Shown piece after piece: positions 20,300-30,567 of a stretch of DNA of 64,000 nt (the first letter of the stretch is position 1; each line of letters starts with the position of its first letter). This DNA is from Tillandsia leiboldiana (taxonomy: Eukaryota; Streptophyta; Magnoliopsida; Poales; Bromeliaceae), in contig CM055076.1 in NCBI GenBank assembly GCA_029204045.2, forward strand, positions 10,516,069-10,580,068, read 5' to 3'. The position numbers were made by a program, and so were the translations under genes. The notes beneath the pieces are model-generated. The model was given only the letters and a program-made list of their open reading frames with translations. It had not been told where the DNA came from and ran no database searches.

Positions 20300-21943
20300 T
20301 TATTTCAAAGAAAGCATACCAATTGCTTTTCTCAAATGAATAAAACGTTTTTGATCCAAAGGTTTTGTCAAGATATCGGCTAATTGATCTTCAGTTGAAA
20401 CATAAGAAATTTGTAAAATAATTGATTCAACTAGCTCTCTAAGAAAATGATATCTAAGTTCAATGTGTTTTGTTCTAGAGTGCAACACAGGGTTTTTAAA
20501 AATGTTAATGGCACTAGTGTTGTCACACAAAATAGTTACCGAGGTCGCAGGGATGCGGAAGTCACTCAATGCACTTTTCATCCAAATCAATTGAGTTGAG
20601 CAACTTCCCGCTGAAATGTATTCCGCCTCGGCAGTCGAGAGAGCATTGCAGTTTTGCTTTTTACTATGCCATGCAACAAGACAATGGCCAAGGTAAAAAC
20701 ATGCACCACTCGTGCTCTTTCGATCATCCACTGATCCAGCCCAATCGGCATCCGAATATCCTATAATATCGAGAGATGTGCCCATAGGATACCAAATTCC
20801 GAAATTTAATGTACCTTTGACGTACCGGATGATCCTTTTCACCGCTTTCAGGTGAATTTCCTTCGGTGCTGATTGATATCTCGCACAAATCCCAACACTG
20901 AAAGAAATATCTTGGCGACTAGCCGTATGGTAGAGTAGACTTCCAATCATGCTTCGGTAAAGCTTCTCGTCTACACTTTCTCCGTGAGATTCACTTCCTA
21001 ATCCCTTATTGCTAGTTCCCATAGGAGTCAGAAAGTGTTTAGAATTCTCCAATCCGAATTTCTTGACCAACTCCTTCGCATACTTGGATTGACATAAATG
21101 AATGCCATCATCACTTTGCTTAACTTGCAATCCAAGGAAATGCGTAAGCTCGCCCATCATGGACATCTCAAATTCGCTTTCCATCGTTTTGGTGAATTTC
21201 GAAGCATCGTTGTTTATTGTAGCACCAAACACGATGTCATCCACCTATATTTGTGCTACAATGAAGTTGTCCTGAAAGTGCTTCACAAAGAGTGTCCGAT
21301 CTACTCCCCCTCGAGTATAGCCCTTTTCCAAAGGGTGCTTTGTCAATCTTTCGTACCATGCTCGCGGTGCTTGTTTTAGTCCATACAGAGTCTTTTTCAG
21401 TCGAAAAACATGGTTAGGTAGTTTATGATCAATAAACCTTTTTGGTTGAGCTACATAAACTTCCTCATTTAAAAAACTATTTAAAAATACGCTCTTAACG
21501 TCCATTTGAAAAAGTTTTATTTTAAAATGACAAGCAATCGCAAAAAGAATACGAATGGACTCGAGACGAGCAACCGGGGCGAAAGTCTCATCAAAGTCTA
21601 TACCTTCAACTTGTGAATAGCCCTGAGCAACTAGACGTGCTTTGTTCCGTATAACGGTACCATCTTCATTTTTCTTGTTCTTGAAAATCCATTTAGTACC
21701 GATTATATTTTGTTGCTTCGGGGGCTTCGTTAATTCCCAAACTTTGTTCCTTTCAAATTGATTGAGCTCTTCTTGCATTGCTTCAATCCAATAGTCATTT
21801 TGAAGAGCTTCATCAATGTTCTTTGGTTCAACCATGGAGACGTAGCATGCGACTTCACATTCAATCTGTCTCCGAGTTCTAACTTCTTCTTGAGGATCTC
21901 CAATGATGTTTGATTCCGTATGGTCCTTGGAGATTCGAAGCAT
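20300..21943 (-). pseudogene. S1 pol: reverse transcriptase and RNase H
   Basis: Copia RT from NKVWELTKPP and GTKWIFKNK through NKARLVAQGYSQ, DETFAPVARLESIR, QMDVKSVFLN and KKTLYGLKQAPRAWYERL. RNase H follows (YSDADWAGSVDDRKSTSG, CLVAWHSKKQNC, STAEAEYI) and ends at ADILTKPLDQKRF. At about 21242-21244 a TAG replaces the Tyr codon of the YVDD catalytic motif, splitting the frame in two at the active site. The intact YVDD can be seen in S2. Otherwise the frame is continuous over about 1.6 kb. Confidence 0.88.
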
Positions 21944-21960
21944 TTGAGGTAACGGAGTAC

Positions 21961-22662
21961 TCAGGGGTATTTGCGATGATTCCTGTACATTAGATAAACT
22001 CCCAAGCTTGGTTGACGAGTCGGCCCCATTAAGTCCATATGCAATAATTCAAGCGGCCGTTTGGTTCCCACGTGGTTCAAGTTCCGGTGCGTGGATCTAG
22101 ATTGTTTTCCCTTTTGACAACCTCCACACACAATGTTTTCTTTAAACAACAATTTAGGAACACCTCTAACCACGTCTTTATTAGATATTCTAGATAGTTT
22201 CTTAAAATTTATGTGACCTAGTCTTTCATGCCAAAGTGTTTCATTATCAAGTGACACTAGGTTACAATGTTCAGAAATTTTATTAGGAACTACATAGCAA
22301 TTATTTTATGACCTAACCCCTTTCAAAAAGAATAAATGGTTTTCATCAATTACAGTGCATTCAACAGAAGAGAAATTAACTGTAAAACCATCATCACACA
22401 ATTGACTGATGCTTATAAGGTTAGTCTTAAGGCTTTCAACAAATAAAATATTGTTTAAAGCCGGGCCATCTGGAATAGTGATTGTTCCTTTGCCAACTAT
22501 TTTTGAAGATCGTTCATCTCCGAAAACAACAAGTCCTCCAGAGGTTTTCTCAAACGATTTAAAATAGTTTTTATCTCCGGTCATGTGCCGTGAGCAACCA
22601 CTATCCAAATACCAAGACGTATTGTCATACACATGTAGTGTGATGTGTGAATGACAAGACAA
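21961..22662 (-). pseudogene. S1 protease, GAG-pre-integrase and truncated integrase
   Basis: Protease WYLDSGCSRHMTG (about 22600), then the pre-integrase domain (TLWHERLGHINF, C-x2-C in CGGCQKGKQ) and the start of the integrase core (HMDLMGPTR). At about 22000 the sequence jumps to unrelated residues and then to the RT region. The integrase catalytic core and C-terminus are therefore deleted. A stop at 22306 separates the two halves of this segment in the same frame. Confidence 0.82.
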
Positions 22663-22721
22663 GGGAAGAGTTCACCTTTGCGCACCCAAACCTTACGAGT
22701 TTTGGAATACGTCGGCAATGA

Positions 22722-24672
22722 TCATGAAATTGATCTCCTTGGTGAATGTGTCTTGTACTTTTGATCACTTTTCTTTAAGTTCCATGACAATGTCGTCTCG
22801 GGTGATGTACTGCCATAGTTCTTCACCTTTGAATAGTTCTTATGAGATTTCCGGTGGATGAACTTGTTGGCAGTTGTTGTAAGTATTTCTTGATTTGTCC
22901 GCTTGACTTCATTCTTGCAATTTGATCTAATGTGCCCTGCAAAACCACAACGATAACATACCTTTGTGAAAGTTGATCCTGAACGAAATGAGGTAGGCTT
23001 GTCAACGTTGGATGCGATGATCTTTGTCGGAGGAGGAGCAACCGACTGGGGCACAAAAACCATTTTGCTCAAACTTGATTCCTCACGGGTTCGAGCATAT
23101 CCAAGACCCAAACAATTCGTTTGACCGAGACCAAGCAATTTATCCAACTTGCTCCTTCCTGAAGAGAATCGCTTCAAATCTTCCTTAAGTTGGAATATGG
23201 TCTTTGTCATCTCCAATTTTTCTTGTTGAGCCTCAGAGTGGAGCTTCGAGAAGTGATTTGCTTTATCCACCAATTTGATATTTTTCTTTTCGAAATGCTC
23301 GTTCTTCTCTTGAAGGGAAACATTTATTTTGACCAAGTTATCCCTTTCCTCTTCAAGAGCGTTTGAGAGAGAAGTTGCCTTTTTAGATTATTCTTCAGGA
23401 TCCCACAATCTTCTTCTCAAACTTTTATTTTGCTTTGCCAATTTCTTTGAATCCTTTAATAATTTATGGTAGGAAAAAGCAAAGTCTTTACCTTCGGAAT
23501 CGCTTGGTTCATCATCCGTTGCAAAGTCTTTACCTTCGGAGATGGATAATGAACCAGAGGAAGTCGCTGAAAAACACACGAAAGGTGAAGTTGTGGACGC
23601 AATGAATGTTTTGGCGTTGTTATCCTCATCACTAGAAGATGACTCATCAGAAGTGGAAGTGTCATCCCATGTGACGGCTTGCATAACCTTCTTCTTTGAC
23701 GGATTCTTGTTGGGACACTCCGTTGAGATATGACCAAAACCTCGGCATTTGAAGCACGGGATTTGTCCCTCGGTGTTCTTCTTGTCCTTTGAATAACCCT
23801 CTTGCTTTCTTGATTTAAAGCTTGAAAATCCTTTGCCTTTCTTGGACTTAACGAAGGATGATGGTTTGCTTGAATTTCTCCTTCGAAAGCTTCGGCGAAA
23901 TTTTCTTGTCAAGAATGCTAGTTGTTTCTCGAAATCCTCCATTGATGAATTATCATCAGCATCTGAGGAGGATGAATCCGCGTCTTCTTCCTTTGTTGAT
24001 TTCAATGCAAAACCTGAAGACTTAGAAGAATAGTTAGTAGGAAAAGTCATTTCATAAGTTTGAAGTGCACCAACTAATTCTTCTACTTTGATTTCGTCCG
24101 GATGTTTTACTGTTTCAATGGCTGCGACCTTAGGGCGAAATCTTTCAGGAAGAATTCTCAAAATCTTTCTTACAACTTTAGATTCTGAAATTTTCTCTCC
24201 CAAGTTAACACATGTATTTACGATGTCTTGCAATCGTGTGTAATAATCTGTGAAAGATTCATTTTCTGTCACATGAATCGAATCAAATTTGCTCGTAAGC
24301 ATTTGCAGTTTTTGAATCTTCACTAAACTTGTACCCTCATGTGTAATTTGTAGAGTATCCCAGATTTCTTTCGCGGTCTCACATGCCGAGACGCGAGAAA
24401 ACTCAATTTGAGACAAGGCATTATGTAAGGCATTAATTCCCTTGCCGTTGTAAGAAGATGCATCAAATTTCTTCCTTGGTCCATTTCGACCTAGGTTTGA
24501 GGGTGGCAATACCATCGGTAATAATCTCAGTAGGATATGTCCATCCAAACTCAATTGATTGCCAAACCCGTTCATCGATGGAAATCAAGAACGCTCTCAT
24601 GCGTACTTTCCAATAGGCATAATTTGTTCCATCGAAGAACGGAGGTCTATTGATATTTTCACCTTCAACCAT
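22722..24672 (-). pseudogene. S1 gag (two zinc knuckles), frameshifted
   Basis: Starts at ATG 24672 (MVEGENINRPPFFDGTNYAYWKVRMRAF, the usual Copia gag opening). The frame shifts near 24470-24480 and continues through the UBN2-type gag core (LHNALSQIEFSRVSACETAKEIWDTL), a Ser/Asp-rich stretch, knuckle CFKCRGFGHISTEC, a Glu/Asp-rich linker, and a predicted coiled coil (about 23160-23340). A second knuckle CYRCGFAGHIRSNC follows at about 22925-22960. One stop interrupts at about 23385. The long C-terminal extension with a second knuckle is typical of Sireviruses. Confidence 0.85.
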
Positions 24673-24691
24673 TGTTTACAACTCTATTCCC

Positions 24692-24703
24692 GCTCTGATA
24701 CCA
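24692..24703 (-). other. Primer binding site of S1
   Basis: Minus strand TGGTATCAGAGC (initiator-Met tRNA), two bases from the 5' LTR end CCCACA. Confidence 0.9.
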
Positions 24704-24705
24704 CT

Positions 24706-25935
24706 TGTGGGTTATGTTAATAATAGATATGAATAGGGGAAAAACCACCTAGAGGGGGGGTGAATAGGTGTAAACAATAAACACACCAAATCGTTGTGTA
24801 AAAAATAACGCAATGCGGAAAATAAAAATATATGCAAGATTTTACGTGGAAAACTCCGTCACAGGAGTAAAAAACCACATGACCGATAACACGGCGAAAT
24901 TCATTAAGATTAAACACGTACAAGGTGATTTACCGTAACACTACGACTCAACCTTTTCCATACGCTCCGAGTAGATCTTCTCCGCTCGCTCCACAACGCT
25001 TCTCGAATCCACGATTTGCGTCCAACGCCGAATCCACGACGTCCAACCGAATCCACAGTCTTCACCAATGTAGCACGTATCGATCACACGAACGTACCTC
25101 ACTTCGAATCCACAAAAGTGGTAACACCTTGAATCCACAAAGCCACGCGAATCCACGCGCCGATTTTGAGAAATCGTTGTTTGTTTATTGGTGATGATAA
25201 TCCGCCGAATACTTATATCATAGATAGACAAGAAATTACCATCTAAGTAGTCATCAATTTGATTCTACAAGAAATAAGAGTTTTGAAACCCTAGAATCAA
25301 ATTGATCAATATAGACGAAGAAACATGAAATTAATCGTGTTTTTCTTTCATCTCTATATATGTGGATTATTTTATTTTTTTTCGGTTACCCTAAAATATG
25401 AAAGTAGGGTCTATTTATAGGTTAGAAACCTTTGGAAAGAGATAAGCATCAAAAAATGACTTAACAAACTTTTTCCCGCACGGCGGTCCGAACTGGATTT
25501 GGCTGATCCGGACTGTCGTCTTTTTTCAGCAAATTTCTTAAAAAAACAGTTCGGGGTCCGGACTGGATGTGGCCTAATCCGAACTGTTCATGCGATTTCA
25601 GCAAACACAAGATTCGGGGTCCGGACTCAAAGGTGGCTGCTCTAGACTGGAATTCCGCATGAACAAACCCATGTTCGGGGTCCGGACTGGATGGTCCAGA
25701 TCCGGATCCTGAACACTGAAATTGTCCAGTTTTTTATTTTTAAGCAATGAAAAATATTCCAACTGTTTCTAAACTACAAGAATATAGTCGGATCACCAAA
25801 ATTATTTAGTTAAACGTACCTGATCCTTTTGAATTCATTCTTCTTGAGATTGATGTATGTGATCCACAATTCTTCATCTTCAATCTTCAAGATTTAGAAC
25901 ACTTCACGAAATACGCCAAAACAAATTCATTAACA
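24706..25935 (-). repeat. S1 5' LTR
   Basis: 1230 bp, same organisation as the 3' LTR: GAATCCACG repeats about 25010-25160, TATA 25413-25420, TCCGGA-pair array about 25486-25712. It lacks the poly-G expansion and one short GAATCCA repeat unit that the 3' LTR has. Confidence 0.88.
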
Positions 25936-26202
25936 GGTTTGACTGGACCCTATGTGGCAGTCACTGTGATTGGGTTGATTAAGTATATTGGGTTAGAGTC
26001 GATGCATCATGTTTCATCTGTATCACCCTTTGAGCATTTAGATAAAGGCATGGTAGCTGTAGAGTTATTTCCAACCTTTCCCTTATAGTACTGCATCTAT
26101 TATTTTATGCCTCTAGTAGACTTAGTGGGCAGACCATCGGGCTTGGTGGCAGTACCCACTGAGAACTATGTGTTGGTGTAGTTCTCACACCCGCTGGGGG
26201 TT

Positions 26203-26221
26203 CCCCCCCCCCCCCCCCCCC
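26203..26221. repeat. Poly-C tract in L1
   Basis: Nineteen C in a row in the pyrimidine-rich tract before the acceptor-like AG. Confidence 0.9.
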
Positions 26222-26249
26222 TTCCTCTTTCCTCTCCTTTGTTTTGCAG

Positions 26250-26311
26250 AGTCTTCTGCGGGTGTTGCTGATCCTTCTGTTGCTGATCGAGGTGAGGGAG
26301 TCGTGAGCTAG
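26250..26311 (+). other. Exon-like micro-ORF in L1
   Basis: ESSAGVADPSVADRGEGV then stop, behind TTTGTTTTGCAG. The 42-base core is followed by G|GTGAGG. It is homologous to 11633-11695. Confidence 0.45.
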
Positions 26312-26620
26312 TTCCCTACCTGTCTTGGAGAGTAGCAGTACCCCCCTCTTTGGCGATTTTTAGTATAGTCTGCTGGATTATAGTAGATAGTTACTTTTGT
26401 GTTTTATTTCTTTTGAGAGACTTATGTTGTGAGGTTCAGACTTGTACTATTTGGAGATGTATTTTTTTCTTATTTCAGTAGTTTATTTTATAGCTCTGAT
26501 ATTTGTATAGTTATAGTTTTATCTTTTGCAGGTTAGACGCTTCGTCTATGCGGGGCTTCCCGTATGGGCGGCGGATCTGTTAGCTAGCCCGAGTCGCAGT
26601 TTCGACTCCGGGGCGTGACT

Positions 26621-26625
26621 CTCAT
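26621..26625. repeat. Target-site duplication of L1, right copy (ctcat)
   Basis: Matches 1460-1464. Confidence 0.9.
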
Positions 26626-27153
26626 GTCCTATAATTTCATGACATCTGAATCTAACATAGATGAAGAGGATACTGCAGCTCCACCTGTCATAGTTGAACC
26701 TTGCAACACATATAGTTTTCCTTCCTGCCTTCGTCCTTTCATCACAACAATGGCTCCTTTTGTAACCTTTAGAATTCCATCTCCACTAGTGTATTTATAT
26801 CCTTTAGAGTCAAGGGTACTCAAAGAAATTAAATTTCTCTTCAATTGTGGAACGTACCTGACATCAGTAAGCGTTCTCACAATGCCATCAAACATCTTGA
26901 TATTCACCGTTCCTTGTTCGACAACTTTGTAAGATGCATCGTTGCCCATCAAAACAACCCCACCATTCACAGCTTCAAAAGTGGAGAACCAATCCCTATT
27001 GGGACACATATGGAACGAGCCTACTGAATCAACAATCCACCTTATGCTGCCTCTGGATTGATCATCGCAGACCAGCAGAACATTCCCCTCGATGCTGTAG
27101 TCTTCTGCTACACTGGCTTCAGCAAATTTTGAAACATCTCTTCCCTTTTGATC

Positions 27154-27158
27154 ACCTC
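27154..27158. repeat. Target-site duplication of G2, left copy (acctc)
   Basis: Identical to 37462-37466; removal of G2 and one copy restores the Copia frame. Confidence 0.92.
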
Positions 27159-27813
27159 TGTCACACCCCGGAGGTTCTAAAGGAACGGAAAACGTACCCT
27201 TTTTTTTTCTTAAGTAATTACATGAACCTTGCCGCCGGCGCGTATCAGACCCGCCGCATATACAAATTCACTCCCCAAACAGGCGGAGTCTCCTTTGTGT
27301 ATGCACGGCGTCACAATCAATTCCAATGCTTTAACCATTCCAATCATGACATGTAACGAGGAGAGGATATAGTACATCAAACCATCACCGCTATCTTATA
27401 CAGTCTATAGCATAAACCCATGGGTTTTGAAAATCGGTGCCCACACGACACCCAGTTTTCTAAATCGTTTTCGCAAACTCTTTGTGCGGCCATTAACTTG
27501 AAAGGATAAATCCACGGGTTTTAAAATCGGTGCCCACACGGCACTTGCTTTGAAAACATCTTTGAAACCGGTTTGTATTTGAAAACAAGCCACAATTACA
27601 CATCCTATCATTCACCAGTTAATTATAAGAAAGGCCTCCTCCCAACATCCATCAGAAACCACAGTATATGAATCACAGTTGAACTAAACATAGTAATGCC
27701 ATAACCAAAGATAAATAAGATAAAGTATCGTTTTACTAGCCCTCTTAGCTAGTGTCCTCTAACTGATGCCTCACCGTCGTCCCGAAATCCACCCCTACTC
27801 GAACCTGTCACAG

Positions 27814-28089
27814 TTAATTCTGTCTTGCTTCATTTTCTTTCAAGGATTTTAATTTAGGCAAAAGGGGGATAGGAAGGTTTGAACAAGCTCCTTTGGGCGC
27901 CGAACCGACAATTCCTTTTTCAGAAAGCCAGAACTGATTGAAAAGCTAATGATTGTAGATCTTCTATCAAGATCTCGATATTCGAAGTTGATAAAGAGAA
28001 GTAGACTTTCTAGATGATTCAAGTCGGAAGGAGTGCTTTTACGATCCGAAACTAGGCAAAGAGCTTTATTATATAAAGATATTCTATCA
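27814..28089. other. Foreign 276-bp segment in G2 3' LTR
   Basis: Flanks 'cgaacctgtcacag' and 'agtagagatcaagc' are adjacent in the 5' LTR apart from 23 bp (35134-35156 region). The segment has no similarity to the rest of the window. Its style (ctttgggcgccgaaccgac, agattctttctag-like AT/GC mix) reminds me of plant organellar DNA; that is only an impression. Confidence 0.6.
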
Positions 28090-28800
28090 AGTAGAGATCA
28101 AGCAAGTAAACGCAATAAATAGAAAGAACACACCCCGTCACCGGGCATTTACATTTCCCCTCCCTCTCATGTATCGCTAAATCCTTGTTGGAAGTCCCGC
28201 TGGGCACCTACCCCAGCTTTCTGAATATTTTGGGCACCAACCCCAATACCGTACTCATCTTCTTGGTGCCTCCAACCCCTCGACTGCCCAAGTAGCAGCC
28301 GCCTCCCCTTGAGGGGTCCCCACTAACCTCCCCTTGTGGGGTACACGGGTAAATGACTTACCATCTTTCCGGAAAAATACACTCTCTGCAGTGGCCAAAC
28401 TGCCGGTGTGCGTGTAAGCAATATGAGTGTTTTAATGCCTTGCGACCTCAGCCGCTATAACCAGAGTAGTATAACGCACCTACGACCGCAGCCGCTATAA
28501 CCAGAAAAGTATACCGCACCTGCGACCGCAGCCGCTCGATTGAAATAGTAAAAGGGATTCACATGCTAGGGGGTTAGTCAAATTATAACCGTATCTACTA
28601 TATCAAAATGAGTATTCGGAAACGACACCTCACCGGTAATAGCCAACACCTACCCACCTTGATTATGCGAAACGCATATTCCGGAGACTGAACCTTGCTC
28701 TCTGTTGAAGCCCGGACCTAGAAGTAGTCCCCAAAAGAGCCATGGTCTGATCAACAATATAGTAGCGGATAAACCGAGCCCAAACACTCAAAACACTAAC

Positions 28801-29745
28801 GACAACTTGACCCGGCGGTGGCGCCCGTGCGCGTCGAGCGACGCGGCCGCCCCCGCTGTGTCACGGGTCGTACGGCCGCGCAGGCACCAGCCCCGCGCGG
28901 CGTTTGCCATGACCGAGCGGGCCCTAGCTCCGCGCGGTGCAAGCCGCGGCCGCACTCGCACCAACCCCGCGCGGGACCTTCCGCGATCGTGCGAACCTCG
29001 GCCTCGCATGGCGCAAACCGCGGCCGCGCGGGCGCCGGCCCCGCGCGGTAACCGCCGCGGCCGCGCGGGCACCAACCCCGCGCGCCGCAACCGCCCCCGC
29101 CGCCGCGCGGGCACCCGCCCGCGCGGCACAAGCTGCAGCCGCGCGAGCAAGGCCCCGCGCGGCATGCGATGTCGCCGCCGCGCGGGCACCCGCCCAAGCG
29201 GCACGCGCCGCGGCCGCCGCGCGGGCATGGCCACGCGCGGCATGCGATGCCGCCGCCGCGCGGGCACCCGCCCCGCGCGGCACGCCCCGCGGCCGCCGCG
29301 CGGGCACCCGCCGCGCGCGTCACGCGTCGCGGCTGCCGCGCGGGCATGGCCCCGCGCGGCATGCGACGCCGCCGCCGCGCGGGCACCCGCCCCGTGCGAC
29401 ACGCGCCGCTGCCGCCGCACGGGCGTGGCCCCGCGCGGCGTGCGATGCCGCCGCCGCGCGGGCACCCGCCCTGCGCGGCACCCGCCACGACCGCCGCGCG
29501 GGCATGGCCCCTGCGCAGCGTGCGATGCCGCCGTCGCGCGGGCACCCGCCCCGCGCGGCACGCGCCGCGGCCGCCGCGTGGGCATGGCCCCGCGCGGCGT
29601 GCGATGCCGCGCGGGCATGGCCCCGCGCGACGTGCGATGCTGCGCGGGCACCGGCCCCGCGCGGCTTTTGCCGCGGTCGCGCGGGCACCGGCCCCGCGCG
29701 GCGTTTACCCTAGCAGCGGCCACGCGGGGAGCTTGATCCCGTGCG
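28801..29745. repeat. GC-rich CpG array in G2 3' LTR
   Basis: About 0.95 kb of near-pure GC. Units of about 79 bp, each built of two about 40-bp halves around GCCGCCGCGCGGGCA and CCCCGCGCGGC. The anchor 'tgcgatgccg' recurs at about 29162-29172, 29242, 29441, 29521 and 29600. Confidence 0.8.
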
Positions 29746-30510
29746 GCGCGCATTACGGTCGCGCGGCGACGCCTTAGGGCTTCGCGGCGCGACACGTTGG
29801 GTAGCAAACGGCTACTCCTAAACTTCATGAAAGACCGATACCCAAAAACCGAGCGAAACTATACCAAAATAAAATTAGTTTACCTCTAATCGTAGGAGAT
29901 GGCTATCCGTTCTCGCTCCCGGTTTTGGCGCGTTCGTCGGGAGGGTTTGGATCCTTTAGCTTTCACCTTCTTCTCCACCGTTCTCTTTCGATTAGGGTTT
30001 CGCCTTTCTTCTTGTTTCCTCCGGTTAGGGTTTCGTCTTTCTTTTTTTCTCTCTTTCTTTCGGGAGAAGATAACGAAATATCTTTTCGTACGACAATAAC
30101 CACTTTGGGTATTTAAAATTCTCAATTAATTAATTCCTTAATTAATTAATTCCCTAATTAATTAATTCTCCAATTAATTAATTCTCTAATTAATTAATTC
30201 CTCAATTTAGATTCTTCAGGATAATTCCTTAAAGATAATTCTATCTTTTTCCTCGGAAAGCGTGCCAAATCACTTACGCGGATTTCGATGCACCCCTGGC
30301 CATTGCGATCACTTTCTACCCCTTTCCTGGAGTTCCGTAAGTCGGAATCCGGATCCGATCGCACTGCCATTCTCCGTTTTCCGATCTCTATCACAGAAAA
30401 ATACCCGCACCTCCGAATTAACGACTTAAGTAAACCCGTTACGTTAATTACATTAAACGGAAACTTTATTAGCAGGCGGTATTAAGTGTTACAAAATCTA
30501 TGATATTACA

Positions 30511-30523
30511 CCACTTACCTCTT
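30511..30523 (-). other. Polypurine tract of G2
   Basis: Minus strand AAGAGGTAAGTGG abutting TGTAATATC; weaker purine run than in G1. Confidence 0.65.
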
Positions 30524-30567
30524 AAAAGAAGTTTCGTCCTCGAAACTTAATCTCACTCCTCACTAAA

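Larger units (their letters stand above)
4242..25935 (-). mobile_element. S1: Sirevirus-type Copia element (interrupted by G1)
   Basis: A full-length-ended Ty1/Copia element on the minus strand, about 10.5 kb without G1. The 5' LTR is 24706-25935, the PBS 24692-24703, then gag, PR, truncated IN, RT-RNase H, an extra ORF at 7630-6308, the PPT at 5516-5530 and the 3' LTR at 4242-5515. Long LTRs (1.2-1.3 kb), long gag with two zinc knuckles, the extra ORF after pol and a second PPT-like tract identify the Sirevirus/Maximus lineage. The element is disabled by a gag frameshift, an integrase-core deletion and a stop in the RT active site. LTR divergence and indels are visibly greater than between the G1 LTRs, as expected from nesting order. 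Confidence 0.88.
25936..26620 (+). mobile_element. L1: Gypsy solo LTR, right part
   Basis: Continues L1 after the S1 insertion (caggtttgactggaccc, matching G6 at about 61850). It contains a C-run (26203-26221), acceptor-like GTTTTGCAG (AG at 26248-26249), the 42-base exon-like segment and the conserved end block CGGCGGATCTGTTAGC...GGGGCGTGACT. Confidence 0.85.
26621..27158 (-). pseudogene. CA Copia protease to pre-integrase (block 2 of 3)
   Basis: Read downward from 27158: a linker, the protease region (IVDSVGSFHMCPNRDWF; the family's Asp-Ser is visible but the following Ala/Gly-Cys is changed), the protease body (GVVLMGNDASYKV, GIVRTLTDVRYVPQLKRNLISLSTLDSKG) and the beginning of the pre-integrase domain. 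At about 26629 a TAG replaces the Trp before the HMRLGH motif. Downstream the frame resumes at 1464; upstream it resumes at 37466. Tork/Tnt1-like by motif. Confidence 0.82.
27159..30510 (-). repeat. G2 3' LTR
   Basis: 3352 bp. It holds a 276-bp segment absent from the other LTR (27814-28089), the GC-rich array (about 28801-29745), an aattaattaattcc repeat (about 30118-30205) and a U3 head. Arginine/alanine-rich frames over the array are compositional, not genes. Confidence 0.9.

Noticed and set aside
28705..29828. Long Arg/Ala/Pro-rich open frames on both strands (also 35772-36648)
   Set aside because: They lie in the GC-rich array, are open in several frames at once and have only repeat-derived residues; GC-rich DNA lacks stop codons by composition.
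29899..30125. Short frames near ccctaaccg/gttagggtttcg motifs (also 36850-37053, 62481-62675) as gene starts
   Set aside because: These CT-rich 'aaccctaa'-type sequences are part of the G2/G7 LTR leader and recur in each LTR; no downstream exons are seen.
30118..30205. aattaattaattcc repeats as a centromeric or satellite array
   Set aside because: Only about five units, located within an LTR and repeated at the same place in the sister LTR.
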